Source: JAAZGD01 sp964489555
GTDB lineage: Bacteria; Bacillota; Clostridia; Peptostreptococcales; Anaerovoracaceae
Length of the DNA: 64,000 bases
Direction: 5' to 3'
Assembly: GCA_964489555.1 (NCBI GenBank)
Contig: CAZAZF010000007.1
Location: forward strand, 1 to 64,000
Below the pieces are notes generated by a model. That model worked only from the letters and a program-made list of their open reading frames with translations, was not told where the DNA came from and ran no database searches. Position numbers and translations under genes: made by a program. Below, piece by piece: positions 8,505 to 18,486 of the stretch (position 1 is the stretch's first letter; every line of letters starts with the position of its first letter).

Positions 8505-10943
8505 TTAGATTTCTCGCAACATGGCCCCGGTTTTTTCTTTCAGCGCTTTTAAAACTTCGTTATGCACCAGGCCAACTTCCTCTTCTTTCAATGTGCGTTC
8601 CTTTCCCCGGTATACCAAGGTAAAAGCACAGGATTTTTTCCCGGGTTCCACCTGGTTCCCACGATACACATCAAACAACTCCACTTGCTCCAATAGTTCT
8701 GTTCCGGTTTCACGAATTACTTGCTCCATCCTTCCCACGGTCACATCCTCTTCCACTAATAAAGCAATATCCCTGGAAATGGAAGGATATTTAGCAAGAG
8801 GAGTGAAATAGCGCATGGTTTCTGCTGCTTCCATCACTTTCTGGAAATCCACTTCTAAACCAAAAACTCTGGTATCCAACTCATAATTACCCACCACTTC
8901 CGGATGGATTTCTCCCAGGGTACCAACTGGTTTTCCCTTTAAAAAGATATCTCCGCAACGGCCGGGGTGATACCGTTCTATGGTTTCATTGGCCTGAAAA
9001 GTTATGTCTGTAACTCCCAGTTTTTCTAGAAGCTTTATAAACATCCCCTTCAGGGTATAGAAGCTCTCCTCTTTCCCATACACTCCCATGGCTAGGGACA
9101 CCTTTTCCAAAGGGAGCCCTTCTTCCAGACCACCTGTTTTTCGAAATATATTGCCCAATTCAAAAATTCGCACTTGTTCACGATTTCGATTATAATTTCT
9201 CCCTAAAACTTCCATTATATTGGGAAGCAGCATGGTTCTCATCACGGAATTTTCTTCTCCCAGTGGATTGATGAGTTGAACAAAATCCCGTTCTTCTCCA
9301 CTTGGAGGAATTCTCATCAGGTCTGCAGTCTTTTGACTGACAAAACTATATGTTTGGGCCTCATATACTCCCAAGGCACATAATGTTTCTTTGGCCAAAT
9401 CCTGAAGCATACGTTCCCTAGTCTTGGAGGCCGCGGAATTCCCTTTGGGCACGGTGACCGGTAAACGGTCAAACCCATAAATACGGGCCACTTCTTCTAC
9501 ATAATCAATCTCTTTCACCAAATCCTGTCTTACCGTAGGAGGTGTGACTAAAAAGAAATCTTTCCGGTCCTCTACCACCATTTCCAATCGCTCTAAGGTT
9601 TCTCGAATGGTTTCCGGCGAAATATGGATTCCCATAATTTTTTGTACCCGCGATGCCCGTACCATACAAGAGGTAGGCATCATAGGAGAAGGATACACAT
9701 CCACAGGCTTTGCCAAGGCTTTACCGGCACTCAATTCCTCTATTAATTGAACCACTCGCTCTGCTGCAACGCCACATAAATTGGGATCAATGCCTTTTTC
9801 AAATCGAGCGCTGGCCTCTGTTCGAAGCCCCATCTTTTTTGAGCTGGTCCGAATGGCATCCCCATTGAAATTGGCCGCTTCTACCAAAATAGTTTTGGTG
9901 TCCTCCACAATCTCCGAATTCAACCCCCCCATAATCCCGGCAATGCCAATGGAACGGTTACCGTCTTTGATCATCAAGGTTCTAGGCGGCATGATTCGTT
10001 GAATCCCATCCAAGGTAGTGAATGTTTCCTGAGGATCTGCCGTATCCACCACGATTTTTTTCCCTTCAATCTGTCGAATATCAAACGCATGGATGGGCTC
10101 CCCATATTCCAGCATGACATAATTTGTGATATCCACAATGTTATTAATGGGGCGCATTCCTGCCAACATCAACCTCTTTTGCATCCACCAAGGAGAAGGC
10201 TTCACTTTCACATCCGTAACCACTCTTGCCAAATATCTTCGGCATAAATCCGGTTTTTTTATTTCTACTTGTACATAATCTCCGCTATCTCCCTCCGTTG
10301 TCCTTAAGGCAGTATTCGGGTATCTCATCGGAACCTGAAAGGTGGCTGCCGTTTCTCTTGCCATTCCCAGCAGGGAAAGACAGTCCGGCCTGTTTGGTGT
10401 GATTTCAAAATCCACCACCTGGTTGGCAAGCCCCATCATCTTGACAAAGTCAGAGCCCAGGTTCTCTTCTTCAACGGTATGGTTCAAAATCCATATTCCC
10501 TCTCGATGTGCCACCGGAACCACCTTGTCCTCGAAACCCAATTCTTCTAAAGAACACAACATCCCATCGGAAAGAACTCCCCGCAAAGAACCACGTTGAA
10601 TCAATTCCCCGCCTTCTTTTTTTGGTTGCCCATGAAGAGGCCCAGGGATTTTGGACCCGTGTAAAGCCACCGGAACCAACGCGCCCACAAATACATTGGG
10701 AGCCCCGGTTACAATATGCAAATCCTCCTTCTCGCCGATATTCACTTGGCAAACCACTAATTTTTCTGCATCAGGGTGAGGTTCGATGGCAGTTATTTTT
10801 CCTAAAACTACTTTTTCAATTCCCTGGCCATAAGAATGAACACCTTCCAAATTGGAACCGGACATAATCATCCGTTCGCAGTATTCTTCCAGAGAATCGG
10901 GTACATCGGTATATTCTTTCAACCATGTAATGGGTACTAACAT
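8505..10943 (-). CDS. pheT: Phenylalanyl-tRNA synthetase beta subunit
   Basis: The 812-residue protein starts with MLVPITWLKEYTDVP, the standard bacterial PheT start. An N-terminal tRNA-binding OB domain (~40-155), the B3/B4 editing domain (~205-380, with NRPDCLSLLGMARE before it), the B5 domain (~405-480), the catalytic-like core and a C-terminal ferredoxin-like anticodon-binding domain (~718-811, KYPSISRDIALLVEE) are all present. It pairs with PheS in an alpha2beta2 enzyme. It starts 12 nt after pheS. Confidence 0.98.
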   Translation of the reverse strand: MLVPITWLKEYTDVPDSLEEYCERMIMSGSNLEGVHSYGQGIEKVVLGKITAIEPHPDAEKLVVCQVNIGEKEDLHIVTGAPNVFVGALVPVALHGSKIPGPLHGQPKKEGGELIQRGSLRGVLSDGMLCSLEELGFEDKVVPVAHREGIWILNHTVEEENLGSDFVKMMGLANQVVDFEITPNRPDCLSLLGMARETAATFQVPMRYPNTALRTTEGDSGDYVQVEIKKPDLCRRYLARVVTDVKVKPSPWWMQKRLMLAGMRPINNIVDITNYVMLEYGEPIHAFDIRQIEGKKIVVDTADPQETFTTLDGIQRIMPPRTLMIKDGNRSIGIAGIMGGLNSEIVEDTKTILVEAANFNGDAIRTSSKKMGLRTEASARFEKGIDPNLCGVAAERVVQLIEELSAGKALAKPVDVYPSPMMPTSCMVRASRVQKIMGIHISPETIRETLERLEMVVEDRKDFFLVTPPTVRQDLVKEIDYVEEVARIYGFDRLPVTVPKGNSAASKTRERMLQDLAKETLCALGVYEAQTYSFVSQKTADLMRIPPSGEERDFVQLINPLGEENSVMRTMLLPNIMEVLGRNYNRNREQVRIFELGNIFRKTGGLEEGLPLEKVSLAMGVYGKEESFYTLKGMFIKLLEKLGVTDITFQANETIERYHPGRCGDIFLKGKPVGTLGEIHPEVVGNYELDTRVFGLEVDFQKVMEAAETMRYFTPLAKYPSISRDIALLVEEDVTVGRMEQVIRETGTELLEQVELFDVYRGNQVEPGKKSCAFTLVYRGKERTLKEEEVGLVHNEVLKALKEKTGAMLREI

Positions 10944-10955
10944 TCGTTCATCCTC

Positions 10956-11978
10956 CTATTTGAATTGATTGATAAAGCGCAAGTCGTTTTCATAAAATAG
11001 CCGAATATCATCCACGCCATAGCGAAGAATGGCAATTCTTTCTACACCCATACCAAAAGCGAACCCGGTAAATTTTTCTGTATCAATTCCGCCAACTTCC
11101 AGAACATGAGGGTGAACCATACCGCATCCTAAGATTTCAATCCAGCCAGACCCTTTGCACATACTGCATCCTTTTCCACCACACTTAAAACAACTTACAT
11201 CCATTTCCGCCGATGGCTCTGTGAAGGGGAAGTAGTGAGGTCTAAATTTGGTTTTGGTCTGAGATCCGAACAGCTGTTTTGCCATCACATCCAAGCAACC
11301 CTTCAGATCCGTCATGGAAATGTCTTCATCCACTAAGAGGCCTTCAATTTGATGAAACATTGGAGAGTGGGTGGCATCGGGGGTATCGCATCGAAAACAA
11401 CGACCCGGCGAAATCACCTTAATCGGAGGTTGCTGGCTTTGTATGGTTCGAACTTGTACCGGAGAGGTTTGGGTTCGAAGCAAAGTATCCTCTGTGATAT
11501 AGAAGGTATCGGTCAAATCTCTTGAAGGATGATTTTTCGGAGCATTCAGGGCATCAAAATTATGGAACACGGTTTCCACTTCCGGGCCTTCAGAAACAGA
11601 AAAACCCATAGACATAAATATTCGGGAGATTTCATCGATGGTGATGGTAATCAAATGCCTGGCTCCAAGGTCGTATGGTACGCCAGGCTCTGTCACATCA
11701 ATTTTTTCCAATCGAAATCGTTCTTTCTGTGCCTTTTCCTTGACCTCGCCCCACTTCATTTCCAACGCTTCTTCAATTCTTTCTCGAACCAAATTGGCTT
11801 CCCGGCCCAAGTCTTTCCGTTCTTCGTGAGAAAGTTTTCCCATGGATCTTAAAATTTCTGTTAACGGGCTCTTCTTCCCCAACAGTCGAACCCGGATTTC
11901 CTCCATTGCGTTCAAGGAATTGGCTCCTTCGATTTGGGTCATTGCTTCCGTCAAAATGTTTGATAACTTTTCTTTCAT
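10956..11978 (-). CDS. pheS: Phenylalanyl-tRNA synthetase alpha subunit
   Basis: The 340-residue class II synthetase has the N-terminal coiled coil (1-~90) and motifs such as GRCFRCDTPDATHSPMFHQ (motif 2 region) and GFAFGMGVERIAILRYG (motif 3). It binds Phe and ATP and is the catalytic subunit. A CFKCGGKGCSMCKGSG cysteine cluster is visible, as in many clostridial PheS proteins. It begins 3 nt after the RNA methyltransferase stop, so there is no room for a T-box leader and its expression depends on the upstream gene. Confidence 0.98.
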   Translation of the reverse strand: MKEKLSNILTEAMTQIEGANSLNAMEEIRVRLLGKKSPLTEILRSMGKLSHEERKDLGREANLVRERIEEALEMKWGEVKEKAQKERFRLEKIDVTEPGVPYDLGARHLITITIDEISRIFMSMGFSVSEGPEVETVFHNFDALNAPKNHPSRDLTDTFYITEDTLLRTQTSPVQVRTIQSQQPPIKVISPGRCFRCDTPDATHSPMFHQIEGLLVDEDISMTDLKGCLDVMAKQLFGSQTKTKFRPHYFPFTEPSAEMDVSCFKCGGKGCSMCKGSGWIEILGCGMVHPHVLEVGGIDTEKFTGFAFGMGVERIAILRYGVDDIRLFYENDLRFINQFK

Positions 11979-11981
11979 TCT

Positions 11982-12761
11982 CTATCTCCTCATGGATTCA
12001 TACATGAGAATGCCGGCCGCCACGGCTGCATTCAGGGAATCCACTTTGCCTTTCATTGGTATTTTTATGCGGACATCTCCATGTTCAGAAAAATAAGGGT
12101 CTACTCCATTCCCCTCATTCCCAATCACAAGTGCGATGTTTTTCCTCAAATCTTGCTGATAGTATGATGTTTTGGCTTTCAAGTCGGTGACTACCATTTT
12201 TTTGCCACTTTTCCGCAAAGCTTCCAACAATTCTTCCCTATCGGAGAAATGAAATAAAGGAACCCGGAACAAGGAACCGGCGGTAGCTCGCACCACCTTT
12301 GGCGAAAATACATCTGCCGTCCCTTTTACAACCACCACTCCTTGGTATCCTGCCGCTTCTGCTGTACGAATTAAAGTGCCAATATTTCCCGGATCTTGAA
12401 GCCGATCCAATATCAATACATTTCCTTGGTTGGGAATGGTTTTTGGCATAACAGGCTTTTTTGCCACTCCCAGCACTCCCTGGCTGGTTTCTGTCTGAGC
12501 CAACTGGTCAAACAGACCATACTCCAAAAGGTAAATTGGAACGCCCGGTGCCTTCCCGGGCTTGGTAAAGACGAATTCGGGATGCCCTCCCCCTTTATCT
12601 CTTAAGAAAATATGACGAAGGGGAATCCCATGATTGCATGCTTCTCTAATCATGTTTTCCCCTTCCACCAGATAAAGGCCGCTTTCATCTCGCCCTTTTT
12701 TGGTAGAAAGCTTCCGTGTTTCTTTGTATATGGTGTTTTCCTTGGATGTGATCTTTTTCAA
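11982..12761 (-). CDS. TrmH-family (SpoU) RNA 2'-O-methyltransferase
   Basis: An N-terminal RNA 2'-O ribose methyltransferase substrate-binding region (KKGRDESGLYLVEGENMI) is followed by a SPOUT knot domain with LILDRLQDPGNIGTLIRTAE, LVIGNEGNGV and IPMKGKVDSLNAAVAAGIL, the three classical motifs. It probably methylates 23S rRNA or tRNA; the target is not visible. The longest ORF opens at 12830, but that start lies before the ftsZ terminator. TTG at 12761 has AGAAGGG 11 nt upstream and gives a normal LKKITSKENTIYKE start. A second TTG at 12770 is too close to that site. It sits directly before pheS, as in many Clostridia. Confidence 0.88.
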   Translation of the reverse strand: MKKITSKENTIYKETRKLSTKKGRDESGLYLVEGENMIREACNHGIPLRHIFLRDKGGGHPEFVFTKPGKAPGVPIYLLEYGLFDQLAQTETSQGVLGVAKKPVMPKTIPNQGNVLILDRLQDPGNIGTLIRTAEAAGYQGVVVVKGTADVFSPKVVRATAGSLFRVPLFHFSDREELLEALRKSGKKMVVTDLKAKTSYYQQDLRKNIALVIGNEGNGVDPYFSEHGDVRIKIPMKGKVDSLNAAVAAGILMYESMRR

Positions 12762-12791
12762 CGATGACAATTCCCTTCTACCCCAATATGA

Positions 12792-12814
12792 TAAAAAGCC
12801 GGTTTCCACCGGCT
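12792..12814 (-). terminator. Intrinsic terminator after ftsZ
   Basis: On the minus strand AGCCGGT, loop GGAA and ACCGGCT form a 7-bp GC-rich stem followed by TTTTATC. It begins 18 nt after the ftsZ stop and ends the division cluster. The over-long start of the following methyltransferase ORF runs straight through it. Confidence 0.85.
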
Positions 12815-12832
12815 GGTTGATGCGAACCACTC

Positions 12833-13978
12833 TTAACGGTTTTCACCGTCTTTTCCCCCTTTTAGAAATACCGGAATATCGAAAATGGCTTTCGCCGTAG
12901 ATAGGGACCCCATGGTATCGTAGGGGTTATCAATTTGCCCCGGAATTCTGGATGGACCATCACTTTCTTTGGACACCATCTCTTCTTCTTCCGAAACAAG
13001 CCGATTCAAGGCGTCAGAAGGGCGGTTATCAAACCCGGTGGCAATCACCGTTACCGCAATTTCTTCATGCAACTCCTCTCGAACGGAAGCTCCAAAGATA
13101 ACAATGGCATCATCGTCAGCCGCTCTTTGAACTTGATCCGCAATTTCATTTACCTCTACCATTCCCAAATCATATCCACCCAGTACATTGAGCAGAATTG
13201 CTTTGGCCCCGGTGATGGTAGTTTCCAACATGGGGCTTTCAATGGCTTCGCGAACGGCTTGTTCTACCCGACCTTCTCCCCGTCCGTGGCCCACACCCAT
13301 GTGAGCAACTCCCCGGTCTCTCATTACCGTATCCACATCAGCAAAATCTTGATTGATAATGCCCGCTTCCGCAATAATGTCCGAAATCCCCCGAACACCT
13401 TGTTTCAAAACATCATCGGCCATATTAAAAGCTTCCAACATGGTGGTGTTTTTTTCGGCAACCTGCAAAAGTTTATCATTGGGTACCACCACCAGAGAGT
13501 CCACATATTTTTTTAGGAACTTAATCCCAAGTTCCGCATGGCCCATCCTTTTTTTTCCTTCAAAGGTGAAGGGCTTGGTAACCACTCCCACCGTAAGAAT
13601 CCCCATATCTTTGGCTGCCTTAGCGATGATGGGGGCCGCCCCGGTTCCGGTGCCTCCGCCCATGCCCGCCGTTATAAAAACCATGTCGGAGGTTTCCATT
13701 ATTTTTTTCAAATCTTCAATGCTTTCCTCCGCCGCCTTCTGCCCAATCTCCGGATTGGCACCGGCGCCTAACCCCCGGGTCAGCTTTTCGCCGATTTGTA
13801 TTTTTATCTCCGCTTTTGAACTGTTCAAAGCTTGTCGGTCCGTATTTACGGCAACCAACTGAACTCCTCTCATCCCCGTCTCGATCATCCGGTTGACCGC
13901 ATTACAACCACCGCCACCGATTCCAATCACCATAAGCCTTGCATTGCTTTGTTCATTCACTTCAAACTGTAACATCAA
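12833..13978 (-). CDS. ftsZ: Cell division protein FtsZ
   Basis: The 381-residue tubulin homologue forms the division ring. The nucleotide-binding GIGGGGCNAVNRMI loop, the tubulin signature GGGTGTGAAP (~residue 112) and the T7 loop FADVDTVM are all intact. A short linker leads to the C-terminal peptide DIPVFLKGG, which binds FtsZ partners. It has its own likely promoter at 14028-14036 and a terminator right after it. No ftsA is next to it, so the membrane anchor is encoded elsewhere (ftsA or sepF). Confidence 0.98.
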   Translation of the reverse strand: MMLQFEVNEQSNARLMVIGIGGGGCNAVNRMIETGMRGVQLVAVNTDRQALNSSKAEIKIQIGEKLTRGLGAGANPEIGQKAAEESIEDLKKIMETSDMVFITAGMGGGTGTGAAPIIAKAAKDMGILTVGVVTKPFTFEGKKRMGHAELGIKFLKKYVDSLVVVPNDKLLQVAEKNTTMLEAFNMADDVLKQGVRGISDIIAEAGIINQDFADVDTVMRDRGVAHMGVGHGRGEGRVEQAVREAIESPMLETTITGAKAILLNVLGGYDLGMVEVNEIADQVQRAADDDAIVIFGASVREELHEEIAVTVIATGFDNRPSDALNRLVSEEEEMVSKESDGPSRIPGQIDNPYDTMGSLSTAKAIFDIPVFLKGGKDGENR

Positions 13979-14027
13979 AAAGACCCTCCTGCGAATCTCT
14001 GCATTGCCCTACATATGTGTATGTTGT

Positions 14028-14036
14028 ATTATACCA
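14028..14036 (-). promoter_or_regulatory. ftsZ: Extended -10 promoter for ftsZ
   Basis: The 127-nt gap between divIB and ftsZ contains TGG-TATAAT on the minus strand (hexamer 14033-14028, TG at 14036-14035), an extended -10 element. The -35 region is weak. It would give ftsZ transcription apart from the upstream peptidoglycan genes. Confidence 0.6.
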
Positions 14037-14105
14037 TAAGGGCACCCCAAAATATATATCAATTCCATAGGAATCTTCGGGTTTTTTCTTTCGTTGCTTC
14101 CGGTT

Positions 14106-14855
14106 CTACTGCACTTGCGGACTAAAGGAACAGTACCCTTTACCCCCCAAATATAAGGTCCCATATTGAATCCCTTCCGCCATCAACTCTGCCAACACCA
14201 ACTGAAGACTTCCGTTCTTCATGGCCTCCAGGATATTTTCAGGCCTTCCCTCACAAACCAACCGATCGTAAATGTAAGCTTTGATGATTACGTTGGAAAT
14301 GTCTATTTTCTTAAAGAAAAGATCATTGTCTTCCATAGCGGACAGTAGAACCAATGTGTTTTCAAGGACAGTGACCTCCTGAACCTCCAAAGGAAACCCG
14401 GGTTGCATTTGAAGCAAGGTCATTCCCACCAACAAAGGCACTTCCGGTTCTTGGTCTATCCGTCTCAGTACCATTCCATCCAAGTCTATCAGTACATAGG
14501 ATTCGCCATAAGCCACCGCTGCATCCTCTCTTCGTTCCTCCACATGGATAATCACGGTATCCGGAAGCTTCCTTTTGATTTCCACATCTCGAATGTAGGG
14601 ATCTTGCTTCAGCATGGAAATCCGCTCTTCTTTATCCAACCGAAACAAATTGCCTCCCGTTTTCAGCTTTGATAACTGCACCACCTCTGCGGCTTCATAA
14701 TGAAAATTTCCTACCACTTCAATCGTTGTCACATTAAAATACGAAGTGTTGGCTATTCCATAAAGAGCCCCGGAGAAAAGAAGCACCAAAAAAAGGCGCA
14801 ACAAGTAATTCTTCTTCTTGCGACGTCTTTTCTTTTCTTCACCGCTCTTTTTCAT
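14106..14855 (-). CDS. divIB: Cell division protein DivIB/FtsQ
   Basis: The 249-residue bitopic protein has a very basic cytoplasmic start (MKKSGEEKKRRRKKKNY), one membrane segment (LLRLFLVLLFSGALYGIA), then an extracellular POTRA domain (FNVTTIEVVGNFHYEAAEVVQLSKL) and a beta domain. It works with FtsL and DivIC in the septal peptidoglycan synthase regulator complex. It lies 1 nt after the murG stop. Confidence 0.93.
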   Translation of the reverse strand: MKKSGEEKKRRRKKKNYLLRLFLVLLFSGALYGIANTSYFNVTTIEVVGNFHYEAAEVVQLSKLKTGGNLFRLDKEERISMLKQDPYIRDVEIKRKLPDTVIIHVEERREDAAVAYGESYVLIDLDGMVLRRIDQEPEVPLLVGMTLLQMQPGFPLEVQEVTVLENTLVLLSAMEDNDLFFKKIDISNVIIKAYIYDRLVCEGRPENILEAMKNGSLQLVLAELMAEGIQYGTLYLGGKGYCSFSPQVQ

Positions 14856-14856
14856 T

Positions 14857-15960
14857 TCAGGCTCCGTTTAAACACAAATGGCGGTATATTTCTTCCGCCG
14901 CCTTCGGCCGAGCCATATTCCTCATCGCTACAGCCATGCTTCTTCTTCTTTCTTCGTTGGTCTTCAAAGCCCAGATTTCCTCTTTCAATCGGTCCACGGT
15001 TAGGTCTTTTTCCTCTACCAGAACCGCTCCTCCTTTGTCCGCTACAGACTTCCCGTTGTAATATTGATGGTTTCCCGTCACATTCGGAGAAGGAACTAAA
15101 ATAGCCGGGGTGCCACAGGCCATTTCTTCTGCTATGGTCAATGCTCCGGCTCGGGACAACACCAAATCCGATGCACTTAACAAAAGCGCCATACGGTCTG
15201 TGTATTCCAGTAATTCTAGCCCCGGATTGTCCAAAAGCTTTTCCTCAAAAAGTTGCTCTCTGATTTTCGGATAATAAAAACTTCCGGTTATAAACGAAAG
15301 CCGATGGGCCTTTTTTTCTAAAAACCAGGGCAGAATTTCCAAAATTCTTTGGTTTAATACACCAGCACCCTGACTTCCACCAAAAGCCAACAAAAGAAAG
15401 TCTTGCTCCTCAATCCCCAGTTGCTCTCTAGCTTCCTGTTTTGACAAGCTCCCCATCGATTGCCGAACGGGATTTCCGGTCACCACCCATTTCCCCTCCT
15501 GACGTAAATATCCAGCGGCTTCTTGAAATCCAAGGAATACTTTTTGGCAGCGGCCTTCCAACCATCGGTTGGCAAGACCCGGGATTGCATTTTGTTCATG
15601 AAGATAGGCCGGAATTTTTTTACGACTGGCCGCCATCAGCACGGGAACGCAAACGTATCCACCGGTGCCCACTACCACTCTGGGCTTGAGTTCGTCTATG
15701 ATTTTTCCAGCCACTCGACTTCCGTACACCGTGTCTCGAAGGGTTTTTACATTCTTGTGCAACCTCTTTCGGTAAAAGCCGCTGGCAGGAATGATTCTTA
15801 ATTCATAGCCTGCCGCCCCAATAGCTCTTTGTTCCAAAGGACGACCCGTTCCAATAAAAACCACATTGGCATAAGGATGGTGTTTCATAATGGCATCAGC
15901 AATGGCAATAGCAGGGTAAATATGTCCTCCTGTTCCACCACAAGTCATAATAATATTCAT
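14857..15960 (-). CDS. murG: UDP-GlcNAc:lipid I transferase MurG
   Basis: This 367-residue GT-B enzyme adds GlcNAc to lipid I to make lipid II on the inner membrane face. The N-terminal GGTGGHIYPAIAIA loop, the EQNAIPGLANR segment, the GGSQGA motif and the C-terminal donor-binding region (SRAGALTIAEEMACGTPAILVP) are present. Length is normal. It lies between ftsW and divIB. Confidence 0.98.
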   Translation of the reverse strand: MNIIMTCGGTGGHIYPAIAIADAIMKHHPYANVVFIGTGRPLEQRAIGAAGYELRIIPASGFYRKRLHKNVKTLRDTVYGSRVAGKIIDELKPRVVVGTGGYVCVPVLMAASRKKIPAYLHEQNAIPGLANRWLEGRCQKVFLGFQEAAGYLRQEGKWVVTGNPVRQSMGSLSKQEAREQLGIEEQDFLLLAFGGSQGAGVLNQRILEILPWFLEKKAHRLSFITGSFYYPKIREQLFEEKLLDNPGLELLEYTDRMALLLSASDLVLSRAGALTIAEEMACGTPAILVPSPNVTGNHQYYNGKSVADKGGAVLVEEKDLTVDRLKEEIWALKTNEERRRSMAVAMRNMARPKAAEEIYRHLCLNGA

Positions 15961-15974
15961 CTTGGTCTCCTTAA

Positions 15975-17096
15975 CTACAACTTCGGCGACTTATATCTGG
16001 AAATGTTGATTAACAATCCCATGGCAATCATAAACATCCAAATGGCATTCCCCCCATAACTTATAAATGGCAAAGTGATTCCCGTAGGAGGCATGCTGGA
16101 AGTGACCGTGGCCACATTTAGCATCAATTGAATCCCCATCATCATGGTGACTCCTGAAGCCATTAGTGTTCCATACATGTCCTTGGCATTGATGGCAATG
16201 TGCATACCCCGCCAAAGTAACAACAGGTAACAAAGGAACAAAACTATTATCCCAACAAATCCCAATTCTTCACCGATGATGGAAAGAATAAAATCATTGT
16301 GAGCTTCCGGCAAATATAGATTTTTCTGAATGCTTTTTCCCAAGCCCACTCCAAACAACCCGCCGGACCCAAGAGCATATAGAGATTGCACTACCTGATA
16401 ACCACTTCCAAGGGGATCGGAAAAAGGGTCCAAAAAACTAGTCACCCGGCTCAACCGATATCCTCCATCCGGGTCAACAAAAATGGCGAAAAAAGCCGCT
16501 AGTATACCCACAAGCCCCACCAGAAACAAATGCCATATTTTTGCACCCGACACGAATAGCATCCCCACAATGATTAGAAAGATGGTAATCGCCGTAGACA
16601 AATTGGGTTGCAAGTAAATCAACCCAAAACAAAGTCCCCCTAATCCCACCATAGGTAAAATGCCTTTTTTCAAAGATCGTGCTCTGGACTCATCGCTACT
16701 AAGATACCACGCAACAAATACGATGACCGCCAGCTTCGCAACCTCTCCTGGCATTAAAGTCAAATCTCCAATGCCAATCCAACGGGTGGCATTGTTACGG
16801 GTCACCCCCAAAGGAGTGAACACCAACATCAACAGCACCAAAGCAATACTGATGATTCCCCAAGATAATTTTTGATAAAAATGATAATCAATGGAAGCAA
16901 CGGCCAGCATCAGCAATGTACCGATTCCAGCAAAAACAATTTCTCTCTTTAAAAAAAAATAGGGGTCATTATAATCGCTCAATGCCGTATAATAACTGGC
17001 ACTGAACACCATGATGATGCCGAAAATCACTAGCACCATGGTGATAATGACAATTAAAAAATCCCCTGACTTCATTTGTTTTGACTTGGGCCCCAT
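15975..17096 (-). CDS. ftsW: SEDS glycosyltransferase FtsW/SpoVE
   Basis: The 373-residue polytopic protein has about ten membrane segments. SEDS signatures seen are LRREIVFAGIG-like (KREIVFAGIGTLLM), HNDFILSIIGEELGF and the C-terminal PFISYGGNAIWMFMIAMGLL. SEDS proteins polymerise glycan strands from lipid II together with a class B PBP, here most likely the spoVD product. The start at 17096 has GAGG 7 nt upstream. Whether it serves vegetative division or spore cortex (SpoVE) cannot be told from sequence. Confidence 0.94.
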   Translation of the reverse strand: MGPKSKQMKSGDFLIVIITMVLVIFGIIMVFSASYYTALSDYNDPYFFLKREIVFAGIGTLLMLAVASIDYHFYQKLSWGIISIALVLLMLVFTPLGVTRNNATRWIGIGDLTLMPGEVAKLAVIVFVAWYLSSDESRARSLKKGILPMVGLGGLCFGLIYLQPNLSTAITIFLIIVGMLFVSGAKIWHLFLVGLVGILAAFFAIFVDPDGGYRLSRVTSFLDPFSDPLGSGYQVVQSLYALGSGGLFGVGLGKSIQKNLYLPEAHNDFILSIIGEELGFVGIIVLFLCYLLLLWRGMHIAINAKDMYGTLMASGVTMMMGIQLMLNVATVTSSMPPTGITLPFISYGGNAIWMFMIAMGLLINISRYKSPKL

Positions 17097-17118
17097 GGGT
17101 TTACCTCAACCAATTCAA

Positions 17119-18486
17119 TTAATTTGCCAATTTGTGGACCAAAGTTTTAAAATGCTCCCCCCGTTGTTCGAAATTGCTATACATATCCCAACTGGCGCAA
17201 GCGGGAGACAACAGAACCGTGTCTCCACATCCAGCCATTTCATAAGCCAGTCTCACACTTTCATCCATATCCTTCGCCATCTTTATATTCCGGATTCCTT
17301 TGGATTCTGCCGTTTCCTTGATTTTAGAAGCCGTCTTTCCCAGTAGAACCAACCCTTTCACTTTCCCCGCAAAAGAGTCAATCAACTCCCCAAAATCATT
17401 TCCCTTGTCATACCCCCCGGCAATAAGAACGATACCGGAAGGCATAGCATCCACAGCTTTCATTGTAGAGTCCGGATTGGTAGCCTTGGAATCATTGATG
17501 AATCGTATTCCATCTACCTCTTCTACAAATTCCAAACGATGTTCTACCCCGCCAAACTGTTTCAATGTCTCCCGGATTACCTCCGGGTCAATCCCGGAAA
17601 AAAAGGCAACGGCAGTGGCAGCCAGAGCATTTTCGATGTTGTGGTTTCCGGGAATCAGCAGCTCTTCCACCGGAAGTACGGGGATTTCCCGTTGAAAAAG
17701 GTCTTTCAGCATAATGACTCCGTTTCGAAGGAAGCACCCCATAGGAAGTTCTTCCTTCCGACTGAAATACACCACTTTACAGGGAGCGGTTTCCCCCAAT
17801 CGACGGCAATGCCCATCATCATAATTCAAAATTGTGTAATCCGTTGCTTCTTGATTTTTAAAGATTTCTCCTTTTGCGGAAATATAATTTTCCATAGTTT
17901 GATGCCGATCCATATGGTCTTCCGTAATATTTAATATGGCGGATACAAGGGGGCGAAATGTCTTGGTAGTTTCCAATTGAAAACTGGAAACTTCAGTGAC
18001 CAACCATGTATCTTTAGTGGCAATCAACGCCCGGCTGATTACTGCCACACCAATATTTCCCACTACATAAGTCTTTCTACGAGCTCTCTTGAAAATTTCT
18101 CCCACAAGGGTAGTCGTTGTAGTTTTTCCGTTGGTTCCCGTAATGGCCACATACAATCCAGCGCCCACTCGAAAAGCAATTTCCAACTCCCCAACGATTT
18201 CGGCACCCTTCTCCTTGGCCTCTTCAATAAAATCTAAATAAAGTGGCACCCCGGGAGATAGCACTACCAAATCAAAGGTGTCCTGGGGATCCGGCTTTCT
18301 TCCAAAATAACAAGTAACACCCACCCCTTCCAGAAACTGGATCAAATTGGGCTCCACATCTTCTTTTTTCTTGATGTCTTGAACCGTTACCTTCGCTCCC
18401 AGCTTCAATAAGGCTTGCGTAGCTGCAATCCCTGATTTGCCCATCCCTACTATCAACACTCTTCTTCCTGTCAGCTGTCCTTCCAT
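17119..18486 (-). CDS. murD: UDP-MurNAc-L-alanine:D-glutamate ligase MurD
   Basis: The 455-residue Mur ligase has an N-terminal UDP-binding Rossmann domain (RVLIVGMGKSGIAATQALL), the ATP-binding GTNGKTTTTTLVG loop (~residue 117), the central NITEDHMDRHQTMENYISAK block and the C-terminal FINDSKATNPDSTMKAVDAM segment. It adds D-Glu to the peptide stem in the cytoplasm. The start immediately follows the mraY stop. Confidence 0.98.
   Translation of the reverse strand: MEGQLTGRRVLIVGMGKSGIAATQALLKLGAKVTVQDIKKKEDVEPNLIQFLEGVGVTCYFGRKPDPQDTFDLVVLSPGVPLYLDFIEEAKEKGAEIVGELEIAFRVGAGLYVAITGTNGKTTTTTLVGEIFKRARRKTYVVGNIGVAVISRALIATKDTWLVTEVSSFQLETTKTFRPLVSAILNITEDHMDRHQTMENYISAKGEIFKNQEATDYTILNYDDGHCRRLGETAPCKVVYFSRKEELPMGCFLRNGVIMLKDLFQREIPVLPVEELLIPGNHNIENALAATAVAFFSGIDPEVIRETLKQFGGVEHRLEFVEEVDGIRFINDSKATNPDSTMKAVDAMPSGIVLIAGGYDKGNDFGELIDSFAGKVKGLVLLGKTASKIKETAESKGIRNIKMAKDMDESVRLAYEMAGCGDTVLLSPACASWDMYSNFEQRGEHFKTLVHKLAN

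Noticed and set aside
10956..12000. A T-box riboswitch before pheS.
   Set aside because: Only 3 nt separate pheS from the gene upstream and no T-box core was seen before the methyltransferase either.
12762..12830. Longer start of the RNA methyltransferase at 12830.
   Set aside because: The added residues are encoded by the ftsZ terminator hairpin and its flank; a TTG with a good ribosome binding site lies downstream.
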